Shown: positions 1 to 4,300 of the stretch, piece after piece | Layout: every line of letters starts with the position of its first letter | Position numbering within the stretch: the stretch's first letter is position 1 | Assembly: GCA_016844365.1 (NCBI GenBank) | Contig: JAENIT010000100.1 | Span: forward strand, 1-6,505 | DNA from: Dehalococcoidia bacterium | Lineage (GTDB): Bacteria; Chloroflexota; Dehalococcoidia; SHYD01; SHYC01 | Length of the DNA stretch: 6,505 nucleotides | Direction of reading: 5' to 3' | Translations under genes and position numbers: made by a program | The notes under the pieces: model-generated | Databases searched by the model: none | Told to the model about the DNA's origin: nothing | The model's input: only the letters and a program-made list of their open reading frames with translations

Positions 1-2
1 AA

Positions 3-293
3 TATAAAGACGGCTGCTGGAGCCGCCTGAAGGAGGAGCACATAATCAGCCCGGAGGCGCTCATCCGCAGCACCAGACGGAGGACTCTCTTCTGCGGCGA
101 GGTGCCCTCCTGGGCGCGGCTAGCGCTGGAGGAGCGGCTAGGGAGCAAGGCGTTGTTCGTGGGGACGGCAGCGGCCCTGCGTCGGGCCGGTGCATTGGCG
201 GAGCTGAGTTGGAAACGACTGTCCATCGGCGATGTGGACGACGTGACCACCCTTCAGCCCCTCTATCTGCGGCGTCCGCCAGTGGGTGAGTAA
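3..293 (+). CDS. tsaB: tRNA threonylcarbamoyladenosine biosynthesis protein TsaB, C-terminal part (5' end outside window)
   Basis: The frame is open from the left edge and encodes 96 residues before a TAA stop. TsaB is an inactive sugar-kinase-like partner of TsaD. With TsaD and TsaE it transfers the threonylcarbamoyl group to A37 of ANN-decoding tRNAs in the cytoplasm. The visible part matches the poorly conserved C-terminal half of the family: an SPEALI segment, an FCGE strand, a helix ending in LFVGTAAALRRAGALAEL, then the characteristic end, DDVTTLQPLYLRRPPV. Family members are about 220-235 residues, so more than half is missing here, including the N-terminal nucleotide-binding-like fold. 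An internal GTG at 102 could be mistaken for a start, but the coding pattern continues upstream of it without a stop. ndk follows after 27 bases on the same strand, which suggests a shared transcript. The identification rests mainly on the C-terminal signature. Confidence 0.75.
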   Translation, partial: YKDGCWSRLKEEHIISPEALIRSTRRRTLFCGEVPSWARLALEERLGSKALFVGTAAALRRAGALAELSWKRLSIGDVDDVTTLQPLYLRRPPVGE

Positions 294-306
294 AAAGATT
301 AAAAAC

Positions 307-311
307 GGAGG
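307..311 (+). promoter_or_regulatory. Shine-Dalgarno GGAGG that fixes the TTG start of ndk
   Basis: GGAGG lies nine bases before TTG at 321. This supports the TTG as the true start of ndk rather than the in-frame ATG at 357, which would remove the first beta strand and the conserved KPD segment. Confidence 0.8.
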
Positions 312-320
312 AACAAACAG

Positions 321-773
321 TTGGAACGAACCTTAGTGCTTGTGAAGCCGGACGCCATGCAGCGAGGCCTCGCTGGGGAGATCATATCTCGCCTGGAACG
401 GCGAGGGCTGAAGATCGTGGGGATGAAGATGATCCACATCGACGAGGCGTTGGCAAAGCGCCACTACTCCGATCACGACGGTAAACCCTTCTTCCCTGGC
501 CTCGTGAACTTCATAACCTCCAGCCCCGTCATAGCTATAGCCTTCGAGGGCCCACGGGCCGTAGAGCTAGTGAGGGCCACCATGGGAGCGACGGACCCTC
601 TAAAGTCTACCCCCGGCACCATTCGAGGCGACCTTGGTCTAGAGATGGGCCGGAATCTGATCCACGGCTCCGACTCTCCAGAATCAGCCCAAAAAGAACT
701 GTCGCTCTTTTTCAAGGAGGGAGAGATCGTATCCTATCAGCGGGAAATAGACGCCTGGATTATTGAATCCTGA
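321..773 (+). CDS. ndk: nucleoside diphosphate kinase
   Basis: This 150-residue protein has the usual bacterial NDK length (about 135-155). NDK moves the gamma phosphate of ATP onto other (d)NDPs through a phosphohistidine by a ping-pong mechanism and so balances cytoplasmic NTP and dNTP pools. The N-terminal strand [11 protein letters not shown] carries the conserved Lys9. GTIRGD (residues 99-104) and NLIHGSDS (112-119) are diagnostic, with catalytic His115 in the second. The serine and aspartate after it, and [11 protein letters not shown], also fit the family. The start is TTG, chosen because the Shine-Dalgarno and the N-terminal homology both point to it. The gene sits 27 bases after tsaB, probably in the same operon. 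Its last 14 bases overlap the 3' end of the convergent rsfS, so no separate terminator lies between the two genes. The gene looks intact and the call is secure. Confidence 0.97.
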   Translation: MERTLVLVKPDAMQRGLAGEIISRLERRGLKIVGMKMIHIDEALAKRHYSDHDGKPFFPGLVNFITSSPVIAIAFEGPRAVELVRATMGATDPLKSTPGTIRGDLGLEMGRNLIHGSDSPESAQKELSLFFKEGEIVSYQREIDAWIIES

Positions 774-1104
774 GGACCTGAACTCCATCCTGCCACAGCC
801 GATCCAGGCTGTAGTACTCCCGCTCCCAGGGCGAGAAGAGGTGCACGACTACTGAGCCGAAGTCCAGAAGCACCCATCCTGAGTCTACCGTCCCCTCTCG
901 ATGCAGAACGGGGGCTCCGACCTTCTCCAGAGCCACATCCATTTCGTCTAAAATCGCCTGTAGCTGCCTCTGAGTCTGCCCGCTACATATAACAAAGTAG
1001 TCAGCAAAGCTGGACACTCCCCGAATGTCCAGCATCACGATGTCAGAAGCGTCCTTATCCGCTGCGATCTCCGCCGCCCGCCGGGCTACCTCGATTGTCT
1101 CCAG
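760..1104 (-). CDS. rsfS: ribosomal silencing factor RsfS (Iojap/DUF143 family), probable CTG start
   Basis: RsfS binds uL14 on the 50S subunit and blocks joining to 30S, lowering translation in starvation or stationary phase. With the CTG at 1104 as start the protein has 114 residues, normal for the family (about 105-130). In that numbering the motifs are DIVMLDIRG (21-29), ADYFVICSG (34-42), [16 protein letters not shown] (68-83), VVVHLF (85-90) and YYSLDRLW (97-104). All are typical of RsfS. The first conventional start in frame is GTG at 1038. It would delete the N-terminal helix ([20 protein letters not shown]), which is clearly family-like (AA...DKxAxDIxxLD). Upstream of that GTG the frame has no ATG, GTG or TTG back to the in-frame TAG at 1152-1150. 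AAGGAG at 1119-1114 stands nine bases before the CTG, and a TATAAT box lies just upstream. The product is nearly certain. The CTG start is inferred, with an indel or sequencing error as the alternative. Confidence 0.92.
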   Translation of the reverse strand: METIEVARRAAEIAADKDASDIVMLDIRGVSSFADYFVICSGQTQRQLQAILDEMDVALEKVGAPVLHREGTVDSGWVLLDFGSVVVHLFSPWEREYYSLDRLWQDGVQVLRIQ

Positions 1105-1113
1105 AGTGCCTAT

Positions 1114-1120
1114 CTCCTTA
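1114..1120 (-). promoter_or_regulatory. Shine-Dalgarno TAAGGAG for rsfS
   Basis: On the minus strand TAAGGAG is followed by nine bases and then CTG at 1104-1102. It is the only strong ribosome binding site between the putative promoter and the conserved RsfS sequence, and it is the main evidence for the CTG start. It lies 75 bases or more before GTG 1038, so it cannot serve that codon. Confidence 0.65.
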
Positions 1121-1143
1121 AACCCCTCTAATGTCTGATAGTC

Positions 1144-1172
1144 ATTATACTACGTGTACGCTGGCCGCGCAC
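1144..1172 (-). promoter_or_regulatory. probable sigma-70-type promoter of rsfS
   Basis: On the minus strand a perfect TATAAT lies at 1149-1144. At a 17-base spacing the -35 position (1172-1167) reads GTGCGC, a poor match, so the -35 box is weak or an activator is needed. Transcription would begin near 1137. That gives a leader of about 30 bases that includes the Shine-Dalgarno at 1120-1114. The position supports rsfS being transcribed on its own from the rsfS-ppsA gap. Confidence 0.5.
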
Positions 1173-1229
1173 AGCACTGATCCCATCTTTCCAGAACGAC
1201 CAAAACTCCTATCATCGTGCCAGCACATA

Positions 1230-1259
1230 TTGATGATCGCCATCCCCTTGTGCTAAACT
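1230..1259 (+). promoter_or_regulatory. candidate ppsA promoter (extended -10)
   Basis: TTGATG at 1230-1235 matches four of six bases of the -35 consensus. After an 18-base spacer, TAAACT at 1254-1259 matches four of six of the -10, and TGC directly before it gives an extended -10 (TGn). Transcription would start near 1266 and leave a ppsA leader of about 200 bases. The match is modest and the assignment is by eye. A weaker alternative is TTGAGC (1270-1275) with CACAAT (1291-1296), whose spacer of 15 is too short. Confidence 0.3.
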
Positions 1260-1364
1260 TAGGTTGCTCTTGAGCCACTGAGAATTAGTTCACAATCTCT
1301 ACCCTGTTAAGTGCCAACCGAAAGACAATAAGAAGGGCAAGAAGCCGCTGCAGGCCACACACGC

Positions 1365-1387
1365 GATGGGCTAGGTTAAAGCCCATC
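1365..1387 (+). promoter_or_regulatory. hairpin in the ppsA leader
   Basis: GATGGGCT (1365-1372) and AGCCCATC (1380-1387) form a perfect 8-bp stem with a 7-base loop, about 80 bases before the ppsA start. It is followed by TTCCAG rather than a T-run, so it is not a standard intrinsic terminator on this strand. It could be an mRNA leader structure or an operator for a dimeric regulator. I cannot assign it to a known family. Confidence 0.4.
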
Positions 1388-1467
1388 TTCCAGAAATCCG
1401 CCTCATCGGAATAGTGGTCACTACAGCAGGTACCAAAGGCGCCCAACAATCACTCGAGGGGTGAAGT

Positions 1468-3798
1468 ATGGCAAAAGATCCCTTTGTGCTGAATCTAGCG
1501 AATATCAGGAAACAGGACATCCCGTTGGCTGGAGGAAAAGGGGCCAACCTGGGAGAGCTCATCAGTATCGGCATCCCCGTCCCTCCAGGATTCGTGGTCA
1601 CCTCCAACGCTTATGCCTACTTCCTGGAGCGCTCCAACCTGGGGGACACCATTCGCAAGCTCCTGAACAATCTGGACCCCAACGGCAGCGAGAAGCTGCA
1701 GATGGAAGCTTCCAAGATCAAGAGCATCATCACCCAGGAGGCGATCCCTGACGAGATAGCTCAGCAGATTATAGAGGCCTATAGGGCCATAGGCTCCCCT
1801 CTAGTGGCTGTCCGCTCATCCGCCACTGCCGAAGACCTTCCTGATGCCTCCTTCGCCGGCCAGCAAAGCACGTTTCTCAACATCCAGGGAGAAAAGGACG
1901 TCCTACAGGCGGTTAAGGCCTGCTGGGCCTCCTTGTTCGAGGCTAGAGCCATCTTTTACCGAGCTCATCAGGGCTACGATCACCTCTCCGTGGGCATTGC
2001 GGTGCCAGTACAAAAGATGGTGCAGTCCGAGATATCTGGAGTAATGTTCACCTGTGAGCCTGTTACCAGCGATCCCACCAAGGTGGTTGTGGAGGCTATC
2101 TACGGTCTGGGTGAGGCCATAGTGTCTGGGGCCGTAACGCCAGATATGTATGTTATCGATAAGGCAACGCGGACATTCCTGGACCGTAACATCTCCGTCC
2201 AGGAATGGAAACTGGTAAGGAATCTAGAGAGCACCGAGCCTCTGGAGGCCAATATGGAGGTCAATCTGTCACCGGAGGAGGCATCACGGCAAAAACTCAC
2301 CGATGATCAGATCCTTGAGTTGGTTGAGATAGGGCTGGGCATAGAGCGGCACTACGGCACTCCCCAGGATATCGAATGGGCCCGAGAAAACTCCACTTTC
2401 TACGTTGTTCAGACCAGGCCTGTTACCACCCTGGCCCAGGACGCAGCAAAGACGGTGTCGGGCCATGAGATAACAGGCAAACTTCTCCTCTCCGGCTCCC
2501 CTGCCAGCCCCGGCGCCGATTACGGCCCGGTCAAGATAATCTTCAACGCCTCCCAGATAGGAGATGTGGTCGAAGGTGACGTTCTGGTAACGATGATGAC
2601 CACACCCGATTTCGTGCCGGCCATGAAACGGGCCGCCTCTATTGTGACCGAGCGCGGGGGCAGAACCGCTCACGCTGCCATCGTGAGCCGTGAGCTGGGA
2701 ATCCCGTGCGTAGTGGGAGTTGAAGGCGCGACAAGGGTGTTGAGGCCCAAGCAGATGGTAACCGTTGACGGCACTTGGGGGAAAATCTTCGAGGGTATCC
2801 TGGTGCCCAAGCGCGACCGCTCCGCTCCTGTAGAGACTGGCCCGAAAATAGCCACCCGAACCACCCTGTACGTCAACCTGGCGGAACCGGAGCTGGCGGA
2901 TATTGTCTCTGCTAGGAACGTGGATGGCGTGGGCCTCCTACGCGCAGAGTTCATAGTGGCCCGCATAGGCGAGCACCCCCGCTACGCCATAAAGACGGGC
3001 CGCTCTGAGGAGTTTATTGAGAAGCTGGCCGATGGGCTTACCAAGTTCGCCTCGGCCTTCAACGTACCCAAGGAGCCAGGGGGTAAACCCAGGCCCGTAG
3101 TTTATAGAACTACCGACTTCAAGACCAACGAATACCGAGACCTTAAGGGCGGAGCCGAGTTCGAGGGCGAGGAGGAGAACCCAATGCTGGGGTACAGGGG
3201 TGCCTCCCGCTACGTAGGGGACATAGATGTCTTCAAGCTGGAGATTGAGGCTATAAAGCGGGTACGCAGGAAATACAAGAACCTTTGGGTAATGATACCC
3301 TTCGTGCGAACACCCAACGAGATGGCCCAGACCAAGAAGATCTTGGCCCAAAACGGCCTCCGCCGCTCCGAGAACTTCAAGCTGTGGATGATGGTTGAGG
3401 TCCCCTCCAACATCTTCCTCCTGGACAAGTTCCTGGACGTGGGCATCGACGGAGTTTCGATAGGCTCCAACGACCTCACTCAGCTCATCTTGGGCATAGA
3501 TCGGGACAACGCCAAACTAGCCGACACCTTTGATGAGCGGAATGAAGCGGTGATGATGGCCATAGAGCACGTGATAACCACCTGCCGGGAACGCGGGGTA
3601 ACCGTTTCCATCTGTGGCCAGGCCCCATCGGTCTTCCCTGAGTTGACCCGTAAACTGGTGGAGTGGGGCATAAACTCCATATCAGTCAGCCCCGACATGA
3701 TAACGGAGACCCGAAAGATCATTGCGGATGCGGAGAAACGCGTGGCTCGCTCCCAGCGGCGGGAAAAGGCCGCATCCAATGCAAGCAAATCAATGTGA
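1468..3798 (+). CDS. ppsA: phosphoenolpyruvate synthase (pyruvate, water dikinase)
   Basis: The product converts pyruvate, ATP and water to PEP, AMP and phosphate, the entry step of gluconeogenesis from C3 compounds. At 776 residues it is close to PpsA (about 760-800) and much shorter than PPDK (about 880). Three domains are seen. The N-terminal ATP-grasp-like pyruvate phosphate dikinase domain (about 15-320) has GGKGANLGEL, VRSSATAEDLPDASFAGQ (115-132) and VQTRP (314-318). The swivelling phosphohistidine domain has TERGGRTAHAAIVSRELGIP, with phosphorylated His402. The C-terminal PEP/pyruvate barrel has LLRAEF (490-495), RTTDFKTNEYRDLKGG, ENPMLGYRGASR, MVEVPS (643-647), GSNDLTQ (666-672) and ICGQAPS with catalytic Cys716. 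The ATG is six bases after GAGGGG. The gene is intact, alone on its transcript, preceded by a long leader and followed by a terminator. A short basic tail, about 757-776, is the only unremarkable extension. The call is secure; the direction of flux in the cell is not visible. Confidence 0.96.
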   Translation: MAKDPFVLNLANIRKQDIPLAGGKGANLGELISIGIPVPPGFVVTSNAYAYFLERSNLGDTIRKLLNNLDPNGSEKLQMEASKIKSIITQEAIPDEIAQQIIEAYRAIGSPLVAVRSSATAEDLPDASFAGQQSTFLNIQGEKDVLQAVKACWASLFEARAIFYRAHQGYDHLSVGIAVPVQKMVQSEISGVMFTCEPVTSDPTKVVVEAIYGLGEAIVSGAVTPDMYVIDKATRTFLDRNISVQEWKLVRNLESTEPLEANMEVNLSPEEASRQKLTDDQILELVEIGLGIERHYGTPQDIEWARENSTFYVVQTRPVTTLAQDAAKTVSGHEITGKLLLSGSPASPGADYGPVKIIFNASQIGDVVEGDVLVTMMTTPDFVPAMKRAASIVTERGGRTAHAAIVSRELGIPCVVGVEGATRVLRPKQMVTVDGTWGKIFEGILVPKRDRSAPVETGPKIATRTTLYVNLAEPELADIVSARNVDGVGLLRAEFIVARIGEHPRYAIKTGRSEEFIEKLADGLTKFASAFNVPKEPGGKPRPVVYRTTDFKTNEYRDLKGGAEFEGEEENPMLGYRGASRYVGDIDVFKLEIEAIKRVRRKYKNLWVMIPFVRTPNEMAQTKKILAQNGLRRSENFKLWMMVEVPSNIFLLDKFLDVGIDGVSIGSNDLTQLILGIDRDNAKLADTFDERNEAVMMAIEHVITTCRERGVTVSICGQAPSVFPELTRKLVEWGINSISVSPDMITETRKIIADAEKRVARSQRREKAASNASKSM

Positions 3799-3826
3799 AG
3801 GCGCATCGCTTTCTGAGAAACCCATC

Positions 3827-3849
3827 AGGGCCTGCCCAAGGCCCTTTTT
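3827..3849 (+). terminator. rho-independent terminator after ppsA
   Basis: AGGGCCT (3827-3833) and AGGCCCT (3839-3845) form a perfect 7-bp GC-rich stem with a 5-base loop, followed by five T residues (3845-3849) and GTT. It begins 28 bases after the ppsA stop. There is no T-run on the opposite strand, so it acts only on the ppsA side. dinG then needs its own promoter or readthrough, and I see no clear promoter in the 19 bases that remain before its start. Confidence 0.88.
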
Positions 3850-3868
3850 GTTATGAGGATGTCTAATA

Positions 3869-4300
3869 ATGGCTGAATACGTAGCTCTGGACGTTGAGAC
3901 CACAGGCCTTGACCCTCAGAGAGATGAGATAATAGAGATCGGCCTGGTCAGATTCGATGCGGAAGGTGAGACCGAAAGTTACACCACCCTCATCGACCCC
4001 GACTGCCCGGTGCCTTATTCTATACAGCGGCTTACGGGGATCACCGGGGAGGCGCTGGCAGGAGCCCCACGAAAGGACCAAGTCCTACATCCAGTGGTCG
4101 AGTTCATCGGTAACAGAGCCATCGTGGGGCAGAACTTGGCCTTCGACTTGGCCTTCCTTTCCCGAAGCGGGATCACCTTCCACAACTCCACCTACGATAC
4201 TATCGAGCTAGCAAAGGTGCTTCTCCCTACCCCTGCCAGTGCATCACAGGGCCCTTCCAGACGCCTGCGGGGCTATGGGCATCTTTCTAGCGCTCCGTAG
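3869..4300 (+). CDS. dinG: DinG-type exonuclease domain, N-terminal fragment (frame broken near 4230)
   Basis: The frame encodes 143 residues from ATG 3869, with GAGG ten bases upstream. Residues 1-121 are a DnaQ-like DEDDh 3'-5' exonuclease. Exo I is ALDVETTGLDP with metal ligands Asp8 and Glu10. GITGEALAGAP lies in the middle. Exo II is IVGQNLAFDLAFL with Asp93, followed by YDTIELAKVLLPT. After residue 121 the similarity stops, and the last 22 residues (PASASQGPS to SSAP) look like out-of-frame reading. The missing Exo III motif, HRALPDA, lies in the next frame at 4245-4265. In Firmicutes and Chloroflexota this domain is normally fused to a DinG helicase of about 900 residues in total, and the helicase follows here directly. 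As written, the fragment lacks the catalytic His and Asp of Exo III and would not be an active nuclease. It is best read as the 5' part of a broken dinG. A stand-alone exonuclease is unlikely. Confidence 0.85.
   Translation: MAEYVALDVETTGLDPQRDEIIEIGLVRFDAEGETESYTTLIDPDCPVPYSIQRLTGITGEALAGAPRKDQVLHPVVEFIGNRAIVGQNLAFDLAFLSRSGITFHNSTYDTIELAKVLLPTPASASQGPSRRLRGYGHLSSAP
4229..4242 (+). other. frame break in dinG, probable out-of-frame deletion of about 15 codons
   Basis: Upstream of about 4231 the exonuclease reads in one frame (…ELAKVLLPT). From about 4233 it reads in the next frame (LPVHHRALPDA…). Intact relatives carry a linker of about 20 residues of the form SYSLxxLAxxLGI between the LLPT and HRAL blocks. 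Here only about five residues separate them. The frame change equals a loss of 3n+2 bases, which fits a deletion of about 44 or 47 bases better than a one-base indel. The estimate comes from remembered family spacing, not from an alignment. Confidence 0.7.

Larger units (their letters stand above)
1105..1467. other. gene-free divergent intergenic region between rsfS and ppsA
   Basis: These 363 bases contain no convincing coding sequence on either strand and no recognisable tRNA or known riboswitch. The left end holds the rsfS Shine-Dalgarno and its TATAAT box. The middle holds a nested inverted repeat (1211-1237), with ATCATC and GATGAT arms around GTGC-CA-GCAC, and a possible plus-strand promoter (1230-1259). 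The right part would be the ppsA leader, with an 8-bp hairpin (1365-1387), a short imperfect palindrome TAGTG-GT-CACTA (1412-1423) and the ppsA ribosome binding site GAGGGG (1456-1461). A near-identical motif, CCCATCTT(T)CCAGAA, occurs at 1182-1195 and 1382-1394. The region most likely regulates one or both flanking genes. Confidence 0.6.

Noticed and set aside
357..773. ATG at 357 as the start of ndk
   Set aside because: It removes the conserved first strand and the KPD lysine and lacks a Shine-Dalgarno, whereas TTG 321 has GGAGG nine bases upstream.
1365..1390. Leader hairpin as an intrinsic terminator or attenuator
   Set aside because: The stem is followed by TTCCAG, not a T-run, on the plus strand. 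On the minus strand it is followed by GCGTGTG. Neither fits an intrinsic terminator.
1105..1467. tRNA, small RNA gene or short peptide gene in the rsfS-ppsA gap
   Set aside because: I found no cloverleaf, no T-loop consensus and no short frame with a good ribosome binding site. Short frames such as the GTG at 1311 end within a few codons.
1371..1607. Minus-strand open frame covering the ppsA start
   Set aside because: It overlaps the well-supported N-terminus of ppsA, has a low-complexity composition and matches no known family. It is an antisense shadow.
2284..2673. 129-codon minus-strand open frame inside ppsA
   Set aside because: It lies wholly opposite conserved PpsA sequence, has no ribosome binding site of note and no recognisable domain. 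Codon bias of ppsA explains it. The same applies to the antisense frames at 2938-3351 and 3480-3806.
4200..4300. Programmed ribosomal frameshift joining the two parts of dinG
   Set aside because: There is no convincing slippery run with a downstream stem, and a slip would still leave the protein short of about 15 linker residues. A deletion explains both the frame change and the short spacing.
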